DNA from: Quillaja saponaria
Taxonomy: Eukaryota > Streptophyta > Magnoliopsida > Fabales > Quillajaceae
Length of the DNA: 64,000 bases
Assembly (NCBI GenBank): GCA_029379385.1
Contig: CM055605.1
Span: forward strand, 12,435,001 to 12,499,000
Direction of reading: 5' to 3'
This document shows, piece after piece, positions 45,648 to 58,088 of this stretch (positions are counted from its first letter, which is position 1; each line of letters opens with the position of its first letter). The notes under the pieces were generated by a model, which saw only the letters and a list, made by a program, of their open reading frames with translations, had not been told where the DNA came from and did no database searches. Both the position numbers and the translations under genes were made by a program.

Positions 45648-46844
45648 TGGTTAAGTATTTTGTCTAAATCAACTTTTATACACATCTCAACTAGTCATTT
45701 CTTTGGCCCAATTAAATACATGTCATTCATGTCGAGATAAAAAATTTATGAATATTTTACTCTCTCACAACCTCCTTGCAAGAGAGATTCAAACCTTAAA
45801 AATTAATAAAAGTAGCACACCTTACTGATTATCATGATAATCTTTGGAGTTTTCTCAAAATATTTCTATACTATAGATATTAAAACTTGACCCAATTATA
45901 CATTATTATGTGTTTTTAATTTTCCTTGTACATTAAATATATTTTTATTTTGTTAGAGATAAATGTAAATTCAATAGTTTTACTTAATTGAATAGAAAAT
46001 CACTTGTTGGTAATCAACTTCATTTTCTTATTATATATTGGACCAAATTAAAACTCAAGTTTCTTCTCAAATTAATTCAATTAATTAATGCTGTTAACTA
46101 GTATGAATTAATAAACTTCTACTACAACATTTATATTGATTTCTTATGTTTTCTTTACTAATGAGCATTAATTTTAATTATTAATATGGTTAATGCATTT
46201 GATTTAGGCTTGTTTGGTAATGGTGTAGCTTTTTAAAAGCTATTGTGACTTTTATGTTATGAAAAAACAGTTGTCAAAAAGTCATAGCAACCATGTTTAG
46301 TAAATTTTTTATAAAAGTTGTTGTGAGTAGTAAAAACAATAAATAAAGTCTTTAGTAAAACAAATCATAAGTTGTTGTAAATGTATAAAATAACAAAAAT
46401 AGACATCAGTTAATTAAATTTCTATTTAGGGAGAGAAATCCAATTGTTTATAAATTAATTGAAGATATATTTGGTAATTTTCTAAAATTAATAAAGTGAT
46501 TCTTTATACTTTTCATTTTGAAAAGTCACATGTAATTTTTAAAAACACCACTTAGGTGCTTCTAAAAGCACCTATGACTTTTAGAATAAGTAGAAAAAAT
46601 ATTCCTAAAAAAAAATTAACTGAACAATATTTAGATGCTGTAACATTTAAAAAGCTAAAGCACATTCTTGAAAAACATTACCAAACTTAGCTTTAGTTGC
46701 AATAAAAGATGATATATTCAAATAATCTCTAAATTAATTAGAATTGAGAAGCTAATATAAAATGATATTATGTGTACCTGCACCAGAGCAAAATAAAAAA
46801 TTGAAAGTAAAATTCATATTTTTTATTACAGATACAAATTAAAA

Positions 46845-46930
46845 TACTGGGTACAACTTATTTTATTATTATTATTATTATTTGCTTGGAACAACTTATT
46901 TTATTATTATTATTATTATTTGCTTGGAAA
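46845..46930. repeat. Tandem duplication around (TTA)n
   Basis: A block of about 43 bp, ACAACTTATTTTATTATTAT followed by more TTA units and TTTGCTTGGA, occurs twice in direct succession. Confidence 0.8.
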
Positions 46931-48150
46931 AATACTGGGTAGATACTCTCCCTGATTTAGATCCAATATTTTTGGATTTTCCTAATAGAAACATGTCGAA
47001 AATCTGCAACGTGTAGCTCCATGAGGAAACAGGTACTGGTATTGCTCAATAATAAAATATTAGACCAATAATTAAGGATTATTATTATAAAAAGTTTACT
47101 GTAATTTTAGAAATACCAAACATAAGCTAAAAGTGCACATTTTGAATGAAAATATTATTAATTAAAAAGTCTATTATTTTTCAATTATTATTAATTAAAA
47201 AGTTTACTGATATTTAGATTTACCAGACATAAGCTAAAAGTGCACATTTTGAATCAAAATTGGCACATGCCCAATTAACGATTTCAATTGAAGTACAAAT
47301 GAGAGAAAATTAGATGAATAAATGACGATTTAGGTTCAAATTAAGTAAAAATGCATAATTGATAAGAAGTTGTCTGAGTATATGGTATTTTCATTTCAAA
47401 TTATATAAAATTGCATAATTGAGAGAAAATATGCGGAGCATTGATGATTTTAAACAAGTATAGAAAAGTAGATGTGCGAATTAACAAAAATATGATAATA
47501 ACCTAAAAGTATTTATGATATAAGTCAAATGATAACCAATGATTTATATACTATGTTACAAGTAAAATTTTTCTTATGGTCTCATTATATAACTAAGAAT
47601 TATGAGCAAAATTGATACAGTGAATGTAATGATGAAAATGATCACAATACTTGGGGCAATATTTGGTTGGCATTAGAAGTAGCAGCGGCAGCATTCTCAA
47701 ATCTCAACCAAAGTATCAGATTAATTAATTGATTAGTGCTACGTTCTGCAAAAAAAATTAAAAAAAATTGTGATTACTTAATCATCGGATATCATCTCAA
47801 ATTGACAAAACTAATCTCAATTAACAATGTAAGTACGTATGCATACAAAATTAAAGAATATATATGTATATATATTATATCTATGCATATTCTTAATTCA
47901 CTTTAGAAGTTAGCAACATTCATCTTATTAACGGAATTGCATGTTCTTGGCTCATGCAACCAGTACTCCAAGCCCTCAAACGAGCCCAGCCCAAGATTGA
48001 GATTCCTCTAAGCATGTAATTAGAGATCGAGAACCTCCATGAATGTTCATCAAGGTGTTAGAAAAAACTTTTATTTAGAAGACTGTTGGAGTCTCATTGT
48101 TGATAACCAATCAATTGATTGCAAGAGAAGAGATCCAAATACTTTTAAAG

Positions 48151-48357
48151 AGTGTGAAACTTTTAACTTCAGTAATGTGAGAGTTCACACATTGATACAC
48201 TGATCAATCATCGGTTGTGGGCATAATGAGACGACCCAACCAATTGGGGCCTAAGTCTGATATTAGAGTCACACTTTTACAACTAATTAATTGACTTTAG
48301 TTAAGAGGTGTGAACTCCCACATTATTGAGACTAAAAAGACTTCACACTTCTTATAA
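48151..48357. repeat. Foldback (hairpin) repeat with ~48-bp arms
   Basis: The left arm 48151-48190 (AGTGTGAAACTTTTAACTTC, AGTAATGTGAGAGTTCACAC) pairs with the right arm 48308-48350 (GTGTGAACTCCCACATTATT and so on) with a few mismatches. The loop is about 110 bp. It may be a small MITE or the relic of one; no target duplication was identified. Confidence 0.6.
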
Positions 48358-50542
48358 GTGATTAGAACCCTCACATTGTCCGAATCTTTCTATTTAATAT
48401 ACATTTGTAGGCTTCCACGCCACTCAAAGTGGCACTCTATGTGCGATGCTACACATAACACATGATATTATATTAGTTTAATAAAATCAAATGATATGTA
48501 CATTTAAATAAGATAATAAGGGTATTTTTGAAGAATTAAGTTAACTTTTTAGACTTTAAAGTTTAAATTGAATGATAACTTGGTCTTAAACTTCACGGTC
48601 TTCAAATTCTACACTATCAAAATTTAAATCTGTAAAATCTTAGGGAATAAGAAACAAAATTTAAAGTAATCTCTCAAAGGTTTGTACTTGTGAAAATCCT
48701 ACACCTCCCACGAAAATATTGATTTTTCTTTCTTTTTACTGCATGAGATTAAGTATAGATCCTTGATTTAATTCAGAGATACTCACAAATACATAATTTG
48801 AACGAGAGAAGCACACATGCATAGAAGATATTACTAATTTTCATGTCCTAGTCAATGATATCTTAGTTCAATTGTCTTTGACGGGTTCTTAGAGCGAGTT
48901 ACTTGTTTAGTGAGTTATTTTGTGATATTGATTGATTTGGCTTCTTTCAATTGTTGTGAATCTACTACATGCATATACAAAATATTAACTAGTTTGTATG
49001 TCATGTATATTATAAGTGAGTCATATTTGTATGACCCATAAATTAACCTTATAAAATATTTTTTTAAATTAATTTTCTTTTTATTATGCATTTATTCTTA
49101 ATATTTTACTTATATTCCAACATGCTTTAATATTGAAATTCATAAAAGAAAAAACTTGTTGATTTGATATAATTTAAAATAATAATAATAATAATAATAA
49201 GCTACACAATTTTATTTTGCAAAATTTCAAGTGCACAACCATGAATGATTTTAATCTATAATGACAAAAAAAAATAATAATAATAAGAGTACGGATATTT
49301 ATAAAGATTCTGATTAATGCTTTATTCCACTTAGTTCATTTAAGTTAATTATACTTGTAGATTAGTTAAATAAATCTAATAACTAAGAACCCTTGTTAAA
49401 CTCATACCACCGAAAAGAAAACTTAAATAATCGAGATGCTAATTAAGCGTAATCATACTCTTAAAGAATTAAGAATAAGACATACAGGATACTGAAGGAC
49501 CTTTTATGTGATAAAACAAAATGAGATGATGAATTTAAGATGTGTTAAATTATAATTAACAAATATTAATTATTGTTAGCATTTAAAAATTTAAATGGAA
49601 AAAAATAATAATTACAATCTTATGATTAAAAAAAGAGATAGTTTAATTTGGTGTTAAATTGTAGAGAACTTGTTAAATATAAAATTTAATTATTGTTAGA
49701 GTTTATTATTATTAAAAATTTATTAATATAATAAAAAAAATTACAATTCTATTACTAGTAAGATAGAGAAGATTTAGGGAAACAATCATATTATTATTAA
49801 AAAATTATTTATGTAAAATAATAAGTTATAAGTTGAATTAAAAACAGAGAATACTGTAAATTAAAATTTTATAAAAGGGTAGTTTAGACAATAAAAATTC
49901 AGTCATTAAGCCACTTTTATATATAATATAAATATAGATAGATAGATTAATCAATAAATTCCCACAATTTTTTATCATAAAAAAAAAAAAAAAACACGAA
50001 ACAATTTGTACATGTAAGAGTTTTATACATTAGAATAATACAAATGTCTAATAACACACTACTATGCTACTAATTAAACGCATAAGAGGATACTACTAAT
50101 TAAACGCATAAGAGTATTAATAAAATAAATTTTTTTAAAACAATAATATTATAATAATGAAAATTATATTCTTAATATTTCTTTTAATTCATAGTATTTT
50201 TTTAAAAAAAATTTTAATTCTGAAATTCCATAGTATTTTTTAAAATTTTAATTCATAAATTTCAGAAGAACTAAAACACTTATGATTATCAAGAACTTAT
50301 TAAAAAAAATTCTATATTTATTAATATTGATACATAATTATTTAAAAAATTAAAGATTTATTAATATTCATAAGAATTAGTAAAAAGAAATTTTTTTTAA
50401 AAAAAACAACAATGCTAAAACAATTACAATCCCATTATATAAAAAAAAATAGTTTATTTAAAATAAAATAACAACCTAATTATGTTTCTCTAAAAGTAAA
50501 AGTATATTAGTTATATTTTATTCAGGGATTATTTATTTATAC
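48358..50542. other. Very AT-rich intergenic sequence, no gene seen
   Basis: Long A/T runs and AATAAT tracts with no ORF of 60 codons. A tandem duplication of TACTA(A)TTAAACGCATAAGAG occurs at about 50068-50114. Confidence 0.45.
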
Positions 50543-50790
50543 AAATCAATATCAAACATGCCGTGTATATTCCAAAACCCTAGAAACTAATTAAACCCTT
50601 AAGAGTTTTCCTTCAAACTTTTCTTTGCTGCCACCTATGAGTCCTTTCTCCTCTTCCTATGATACCGATCCATATCAAAGTGCCCTATATATTCAAACCT
50701 CAATATCAAACGTGCCCTATATATTCCCAAACCCTAGAAACTAATTAAACCCTAAAAAGTTTTCCTTCAAACTTTTCTTTGCTGCCTCCT
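50543..50790 (+). repeat. Duplicated 5' leader of the B3-like gene
   Basis: The segments 50543-50630 and 50701-50790 share TATATTCC(C)AAAACCCTAGAAA, CTAATTAAACCCT and CTTCAAACTTTTCTTTGCTG in order. The second directly precedes the ATG at 50804. The first leads into CTTCCTATGATACCGATCC, similar to the true start context CTCCTATGGCACCGACC, so it looks like the leader and start of a second, lost copy. Confidence 0.7.
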
Positions 50791-50803
50791 TTCTGATCCT
50801 CCT

Positions 50804-51343
50804 ATGGCACCGACCATGAAAAAAATCTTCTACTACAATTTCCTCCCGTCCAAAGTGGAAGAAGAAACAGCAAGGGTTCGCGAGATGCCCTATGAAGTTA
50901 CTCGGACCATAATAGAGATAACAGATCATTCTCCTCAATTAATCCCAACCGATCGTTGGCCAATTGTGAAGGTTGTCGAAAATTTTAATATAGCAGTAGG
51001 CAGGTTTATATTCTCACACGATGAAACATTCGATCATATTTTTCAATACTGGAACTTGGACATGGCCAGCAAAGTTGTCATGGGTCAAAGGGTGCAAGTT
51101 GTAATATGTGATATTACATCAAATTCATCGGCTTCGATGCATCGATATCAAAGTGAAAAAATATTCTTTGAGAAAGGAATCCAGGACAACAGTTACAGTC
51201 TGGGATGTTGTGAATTGTTGTCTACAGGGAGCATTCATGAGGGAGACGAAGTTGGATTCTGTTGGGATAACAATATTTCTGCTTTTTACTTCATGGTTTT
51301 GCGCCGACCTACAAAAAGGTTGAAGCAAGAGGGGGTCATATAA
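50804..51343 (+). CDS. B3-like domain protein, single exon
   Basis: An open frame of 179 codons with in-frame leader CTCCTATGGCACC, a good plant start context. Residues 62-166 resemble the plant B3 DNA-binding fold of the REM/At-type small B3 proteins: GRFIFSHDETFDHIFQYWNL at 66-85, a strand VVMGQRVQVVICDITSN (91-107), SEKIFFEKGIQDNSYSLGCC (117-136), and the diagnostic ending IHEGDEVGFCWDNNISAFYF with MVLRR (144-168). B3 proteins bind DNA in the nucleus; the basic tail KRLKQE could help localisation. The family call is by pattern, not by alignment. Composition is typical of the window's coding DNA. A truncated copy lies 3.7 kb downstream. It could also be an unrelated lineage-specific protein. 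Confidence 0.55.
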   Translation: MAPTMKKIFYYNFLPSKVEEETARVREMPYEVTRTIIEITDHSPQLIPTDRWPIVKVVENFNIAVGRFIFSHDETFDHIFQYWNLDMASKVVMGQRVQVVICDITSNSSASMHRYQSEKIFFEKGIQDNSYSLGCCELLSTGSIHEGDEVGFCWDNNISAFYFMVLRRPTKRLKQEGVI

Positions 51344-53030
51344 TTTACTATTAAATTTGGATTATGTTTTTCTATATATTTTCATTTGCAAAAGACAATT
51401 TCTGTAATTGGGTTTTTGCACAATTGTGACTTTTTTTGGTTATTAATTATAATTATGTTGTTTTTATGATTTGTGACAACCTCCATAGAAATTTGTTTTT
51501 AGTTTTTATGATTTTGATGGGTTTTGTGATGGTGATGAATGAAGGCTTCATGCTCTTGATCGTAGAACAAGCAATTTTTAGTGCTCAGATAAACTTGTTA
51601 CTATTATATTAAGTTCTATCAGATACGTTATAGATATTAGCTAATAATATCATCATGTTTTTTAAAAGTAAGTGTTTTTTTCTACTATGGCAGGTAGTGT
51701 TGATTCTGTTGACATAAATTTCTTTACAAGTCATTGTTCTTTTTGTCCAATGCTAGGTAATCAATATTTGAATATCCTGTTTGATTCAAACCAAATATTC
51801 TCAAACATATGATAAACTTAATCCAAAGCTTAATTTATACAAACTAAAGAAAATGCACCTAATTAATATATAATTAATTCTAATTATATTAAATATATAA
51901 TTAGAGATAAATTAAAAATATTTTAGTCTTATTTAAGATTTGAATAAATAAGATTTTGATTATAATTAGAATTTTATTTATGATCTAATTTTAATTATAT
52001 TAGACTTCTTAGAATTTAGGGTTTGTAATTGATTCCCTTTCGATCTCTACTGCCTATGTTTTTGCTTGAGCTTTCCGATTATACTTTAAATTCTACTATC
52101 AAATTAATTGAGCTTTCCGATTATACTTCAAATGCTACTATCAAATTAAAAACCTGCCAAGTACACCAAATTAGTGTCGTGCATCTGTTTAAATATCTAG
52201 AGGAAACAAAAGCACAGCTATTCAACAAATAAAATAATTTAAGAATAACTAGAAACGTTATATATATTGAAAATGTCCCATGCATATTTATCTGCTATTA
52301 TACATATACTTTGCCATAACTCCTATAACTCCTATAACAGCCATAGGCCTGAGGATCGATGATGGCAAGGCCAGCAAATTAATGGAACACATATATCTCC
52401 TAACAGTACTCATTCCCTTCTAATCAAATCTTCTGAAAGCCTCGATCTTTCATCCTTGGAACAGTTGGTATGGAATGAATGCCATACAAATCTAATTAGA
52501 ATTTTGTTTGTTTTTATTAAAAAATTTAAATAATTTTTTTTATTCAAATTGCCCTTACAAATTTTATTCGAGATTACGTTTTCTTACAACAATTCATGTT
52601 TCAACGATGATGGAGAAATGGGTTTGGTGAAATGGGTTCACCTAATTTTGAAGAGCCATAAAAGTTTTCTTATGGTTTTGTGGGAGAGAGTATGACGGGG
52701 GAATTTGATGTTGGGTTGGATAAGGAAAAGGAGTTTGGGATTATTTCGTTGTCAACGTTTGGGGCATTGGCTTGTGGTATGGTTTTATTTCAATGATGAG
52801 GTTTTCTGTTTGTTATTGTTATGATAAATTATATTATTCTTCGAAAATCAATTTTGTCTTCATAATTTTGTATGTTATATAACTCATAGAGACAACAATT
52901 TTGTGCTAAAAGCTGCTTTTTAAGTCCTATTGGCTATTACAAAAGTTGTCACTAAAGTTTTGGTGATAATGTTTGCACAATTAGTAACAACTTAAATTGT
53001 CACTGTAATCATTTTTCTTGTAATGATATT
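51100..53030. repeat. First copy of a ~1.9-kb dispersed duplication
   Basis: From within the B3-like ORF onwards this sequence matches 54845-56690 in the same order and orientation. Examples are ATGATTTGT(G/A)ACAACCTCC, GCAGGTAGTGTTGATTCTGT, GCCTCGATCTTTCATCCTTG and CAATTTTGTGCTAAAAGCT. Differences are scattered substitutions and small indels. No second gene is seen in it. Confidence 0.85.
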
Positions 53031-54844
53031 ATATATACATACTAGCCGCCTGCATGTGTTGTGTGTTTTGTATATATTTTTTACCATAAATTGATTTTTT
53101 TAAATAATTTAATTTGATAAAAAAAATTGTATATAAAAGGGCGAGAGAGAGTAGGAAAGTAGGAAAGTGGGAGAGTGGGGAGTAGTGAAGGAGCAATAAC
53201 TCATAAAACATAATAAAAATTAATAAGTTACAAAAGAATAATAGAAATTTTAGCCTATTAATTTTTAATCTTGGATTTTAAGTTTTAACTCACTAGTCTT
53301 GTAGTAAAAAAATAAAATAAAAATGAAAATGTTATCTGGTTTTACTATTGGGGGGCCACGATATTAAACAAGAGAATAATAAAGAGTTAAGAATAAATTT
53401 TGAAAATTTTTGGGGGGCCGTGGCCACATCTGGTCCTTTAAAGGCTCTTCTCTTGGTGGGGAGATTGTGTGTATTGTGCATGAAAATGTTACTATTTAGT
53501 AGTTTTAAGTGATGAGATGAATTTTATTAATTAATTTTTTTTAAAACAAGTGTATATTATATAGTATGAAACTATAAAAGGTCTCTCATTTTTATAATAA
53601 CTAGCTACATTCATGTGCTTAATGCACCTGTTGAACGGTTTTTTTTTTTTTTTTGGTAAGTATAAAATTGTCATTTAAGTTTTTTAGTCCTATTTAAAAG
53701 GGAAAAGAAGTTAGCGTATGAGTATAAATGGTGTGTGAAGTTATAAGAGATAAAAGATGAAGAAATTGTAGTTAACATATAAGTGGTTGGGGTAATGAGT
53801 AGTTATTAAGATAGAAAAATTATTAATTTATAATTATTTTTAGTTAATTTAGTTTAATTAATATATATTATTCTAAAGTAGTAGACTATAAGGATTTTTT
53901 GGTTTTTAGAATAGTATAATTATAGATAATAGATATAAATATAATTATATTTCGTGGCACACGTGTTGTGCGCAGGGGCGAAGCGAATGCCCGGGCTAGC
54001 TAGGGCCATGTCCCATGCTAAGTCTTTGAGAAAAAAAACACTTACTGAGCCTATATTTAAAATATTTTTAAGTCAACTTAGTATAGCCCCTCCTCAAAAA
54101 TTTGCCAATGTCTAAGCACAAATGCAATACAAGCCCACATTCAGTGCAAACTAATGTGTAAAGATCAAATACAAAGTAAGAATTTGTAATAATAATAAAA
54201 ATAAAGAAATCTAATACTTAAATTTGATATTTCCATTGTCATCTGTCTATTAGAGAGCAAAAAGGTCAAAATTTTTGCTGATTGCCAAATGTCTTTGTGA
54301 CTTCGTCCCTAGCCCACTGTTTTGCTATCGAATAAAAAAATTGTAGGGAAATAAGTAACAAACTACCATTAATCTTACTATTTGAGGGTTTTATTAATTT
54401 TTTATTTGAATTCTCACTTCCACAAGTAAAAAGTTATAAATTATTTATTTTAATTTTATATTTTCAACTCATTTTTTATGAAAATTATAAATTGACAGTT
54501 CTAAATTTCTATTGCTATGACACGGTGAGATTAAAGAGAGAAGGAGCATATGAGTTTAATTGATTTTTTAAAAATAATTTTACCTCTTTAAATATTAATG
54601 TTAACTTTTTTAAATACAAATAAATATATTCTCTATAAAAAATAAAGATGAAACTGATTTTATTTTACAAAAAATAATTTGTTTTAAAATAAATTATTAA
54701 TATTAGGTTGGCCCAGGTTGTCCAAAAATCCTGGGTTTACCCTGGTTGTGCATGAATTGTGTTTATAAATAAAAAATTTAATTCGTAATTAAAGCATATA
54801 ATTTTAAAAAAATAAATTAAAGTAGAATTAAAACAACAGTATTA
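53031..54844. other. Sequence between the duplicated blocks, no gene seen
   Basis: AT-rich. GGGGGGCC-type patches at 53350 and 53412 (TTGGGGGGCC(A/G)) and a 19-T run at 53639 are visible. One MITE-like segment is listed separately; the rest shows nothing. Confidence 0.4.
53973..54314. mobile_element. Possible hAT-type MITE
   Basis: The left end CAGGGGCGAAGCGAATGCC and the right end, read on the minus strand as CTAGGGACGAAGTCAC, form an imperfect terminal inverted repeat of the (C/T)AGGGGCG(G)A type found in plant hAT elements. The interior is non-coding. Flanking 8-mers do not match, so the boundary is uncertain. Confidence 0.4.
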
Positions 54845-55087
54845 TGTGATATGTGATATTCAACAAATTCATCAGCTTTGATGCATCGATATCAAAGTGA
54901 AAAAATATTTTTTGAGAAAGGAATCCAGGACTACAGTTACAGTCTGGGATGTTGTGATTCGTTGTCTACAGAGAGCATCCATGAGGGAGACGAAGTTGGA
55001 TTCTCTTGTGATAACAATATTTCTGCTTTTTACTTCATGGTTTTGCGCCGACCTACAAAAAGGTTAAAGCAAGAGGTGGTCATATAA
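54845..55087 (+). pseudogene. Truncated copy of the B3-like gene
   Basis: Residues equivalent to about 100-179 of the gene at 50804 are retained. MHRYQSEKIFFEKGIQDYSY is followed by HEGDEVGFSCDNNISAFYF and the same C-terminal RRPTKRLKQE, ending at 55087. The first 100 residues and the leader are absent; sequence upstream of 54845 is unrelated. The Trp in the GF-WD motif has become Cys-shifted (GFSCD), which argues against function. The 69-codon ORF from 54878 is therefore a remnant. Confidence 0.85.
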
Positions 55088-56690
55088 TTTACTATTAAAT
55101 TTGGAATATGTTTTTCTATATATTTTCATTTGCAAAAGACAATTTCTGTAATTGGGTTTTAGCACAATTGTGACTTTTTTTGGTTATTGATTATAATTAT
55201 GTTGTTTTTATGATTTGTAACAACCTCCATAGAAATTTGTTTTTAGTTTTTATGATTTTGATGGGTTTTGTGATGGTGATGCATGAAGGCTTCATGCTCT
55301 TGATCATGGAACAAGCAATTTTTAGTGCTCAGATAAACTTAAATTATATTAAATTTTTTATCAGATGCGTTATCGATATTAGCTAATAATATCATGAATG
55401 TTATAGATATTAGCTAATAATATCATGAATGCATTTTAAAAGTGTTTTTTTTCTACCTATGGCAGGTAGTGTTGATTCTGTTGACATAATTTCTTTACAA
55501 GTCATTGTTCTTTTTGTCTAAATGCTAGGTAATCAATATTTGAATATCCTGTTTGACTTCAAACCAAATATTCTCAAAAATATGATCCTAAGTTTATTCT
55601 AATCCAAAGCTTAATTTATACAAATTAAAGAAAGAAAATGTACCTAATTAATATATATAAATTGATAAGGTACATAAGTTAGGATGGATTTCATTTATGG
55701 ATCTAATTCTATTTATATTAGACTTCTTAGTGTTTAGGGTTTGACTATGTTTTTGCTCGAGCTTTCTGATTATACTTCAAATGCTACTATCAAATTAATT
55801 GAGCTTTCCGACTATACTTCAAATTCTTAGTTGAGCTTTCCGATTTTACTTCAAATGCTACTGTCTACTATCAAATTAAAAACCTGCAAAGAACACCAAA
55901 TTAGTTTCGTGCATCTGTTTAAATATCTAAAGGTAACCAAAGCACAGCTATTTAACAATTAAAATAATTTAAGAATAACTAGAAACTTCATATATAATGA
56001 AAATGACCAATGCATATTTATCTGCTATTATGCATGTACTTTGCAGTGACTCCTATAACAGCCATAATAGGCCTGAGGATTGATGATGGCAAGGCCAGCA
56101 AATTAATGGAACACATATTTGTCTCCTAACAATTCCCTTCTAATCAAATCTTCTGATAGCCTCGATCTTTCATCCTTGGAACAGCAGGTATGGATGGATG
56201 CTATACAAATCTAATTAGATTTTTGTTTGATATTAGAATTAGAATTCAAATTTTGCATTATTTTGATTTGATATTTGATTTAATATTCAAATTAATATTA
56301 AGAATAATGTTTTTTTTTATTGAATTTTTTTTTAAAAAAATTTAGTCAGATTGACCTTACAAATTTTATTCGAAATTACGTTCTAATTCAAATAGAAAAT
56401 GCTTCAACGAGTTCTTGCAACAATTCATGACGATGATGGTGCTTGGTATGGTTTTAATGGGTTTTATTTCAATGAGGAAATTTTATGGTTGTTATTATTA
56501 TCATAAATTATATTATTGGTCGAAAGTCAATTTTGTCTTCATAATTTAAAACTTTTAATTTTGTATGTTATAACTTATAGTGACAACAATTTTGTGCTAA
56601 AAGCTCCTTTAGTCTTTGCACAGTTAGTAACAAATTAAATTGTCAATGTAACCCATTTTTCTTGTAGTGATATCATATATAAATAATGTA
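55088..56690. repeat. Second copy of the ~1.9-kb dispersed duplication
   Basis: Collinear with 51344-53030. It contains a local triplication of a phrase GAGCTTTC(T/C)GA(T/C)T(A/T)TACTTCAAAT at about 55757-55865, where the first copy has only two. A short repeat ATTAGCTAATAATATCATGA at 55378 and 55410 is also unique to this copy. Confidence 0.8.
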
Positions 56691-57554
56691 TATATATGTA
56701 TATGCCCTATGATCTCCTTCCTTTTTAATTCTCTTATTTTTCATTACATTCCAATATTTGTCTTTCATTGCTAATTATAGGTTATGATCAAAACAAGCTC
56801 ACTTTGGGGATGTCGTCTCTCCCCTTTTGACGGCAGCCCCCATTGTCTTCTTCTTTTTTCTCTAATTTTGAATAAATCTATTTCCCATCTAATCATTTTT
56901 ATGACATTTGTAAGAATTTTCATGCTATTATTGTTAGATCTTGTTATGTTTATTACAGATCTTGATTATATATATATATATATATTTTTTTTCCTTCATA
57001 AAATTTCTTATTTCTTATTATTATTATTTATTTATTTATATTATTTTTTGTGTGTGTGGAAGTTTTGGCGGAATTGATACAATTGTTCTATCTTATTGAT
57101 TTGGAGTATCATATGAGTAGCAATAATTTTAGTATCATTACAATACATGTGGGGGAGATCTTTGTTGATAAAAATATTTGGTCATCGATGCATGATAACT
57201 TTCATGCCATGTATTGGTGTCAACCTTACTTTTTAGTTAGAATGAATGAAGTTAATTTTCATATTCTAACTGTAGGTTCATGTAGGCAAACTACATGAGA
57301 ATGAATAGTTTAATCTTTTAAAATGTTCTGTTTAAAAATTGTTCTTTTGCTTTGAAAAGAATTAGTTAAAATGGTATGCAATGGAAAGCATAAAGCAATA
57401 AGGAAAGTAAAGCTGAGAGATAGGGTTTTTATAGTAGTTTGCAATAAACTCCTAGCTAGTCCACTCCTCAAGATGACTCTTGATAGTTTCATTAACGACT
57501 GATTTTTCTAACTAATTAGGGAATCAATTACCTTTTGACTATTTCTAGGGAAAT
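56691..57554. other. Unassigned sequence left of the copia element
   Basis: ORFs of 97 and 82 codons (56784 and 57050) overlap a TA/TTA microsatellite and have no recognisable domain. The part around 57090-57300 (MSSNNFSIITIHVGEIFVDK) is open for 82 codons but I do not recognise it. No 3' LTR of the neighbouring copia element is found here. Confidence 0.3.
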
Positions 57555-57740
57555 CAGCACCCTCTCATTAATTACAGGGAGTTTAGTGACATCTGATAAA
57601 TTACAAGAAGAACATAGATTAGAAACATCTGATAAATTACAAGAAGAACATAGCTCTCTAATCAATTACAGAGAGAATAGAGTCATTTGATGAATTACAA
57701 GGAGAACAAAGTTCTCTGATCAATTATACCATAACCCTTT
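57555..57740. repeat. Imperfect minisatellite, core ATTACAAGAAGAACATAG
   Basis: The phrase (C/T)TGAT(A/G)AATTACAAG(A/G)AGAACA is repeated at about 57591, 57628 and 57697. CTCT(A/G)ATCAATTA relatives lie at 57656 and 57713. Spacing is 27-37 bp. It lies on the 3' side of the copia remnant and was possibly part of it. Confidence 0.65.
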
Positions 57741-57984
57741 ACAATCGATTGAACGTACACGTATCAATCATACACCTTCGTTCCATATAACACATAAGCT
57801 ACAAAACTTGTATTTTTCTCGCAGGAAAGAATTACAATAATTTTACAATCATAAAGTTAGCAGGCTTTGGATTAGTTTTACAACAGAGCAAAAATATTAC
57901 AATTTGACTTTTTGTGAATGATGAGGATATGGAAGCTTAAGCTCACAGAGGATTTTAAGTGTCTTCTTTTGTATTGGGATCCAT

Positions 57985-58080
57985 AGGAGTATCTACAGGT
58001 TTGGAATCCAACATACCTATACCACTCAAGACATCCAGACAATACTTTCTTTGAGAAAGGCAAATACCCAATTGTGAGAA
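57985..58080 (-). pseudogene. Copia RT C-terminal remnant after deletion junction
   Basis: In one minus frame the sequence reads LGICLSQRKYCLDVLSGIGM, LDSKPVDTPMDPNT, matching the conserved block just before the RNase H domain of copia polyproteins. It is out of context: the preceding codons belong to the integrase (SQGMLH, then SSCSH). Confidence 0.8.
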
Positions 58081-58088
58081 CAAGATGA

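Larger units (their letters stand above)
45056..48150. other. AT-rich intergenic sequence, no gene seen
   Basis: No ORF of 60 codons and no transposase or gag signature over 3 kb. Contains a microsatellite at 45583 and a short duplicated TTA-repeat block at 46850-46930. Around 47900-48000 a GC-richer patch (CCAGTACTCCAAGCCCTC) has no recognisable coding frame. Confidence 0.45.

Noticed and set aside
56784..57077. 97-codon Leu/Phe/Tyr-rich ORF as a membrane protein
   Set aside because: Much of it is translated TA and TTA microsatellite, so hydrophobicity is a by-product of base composition.
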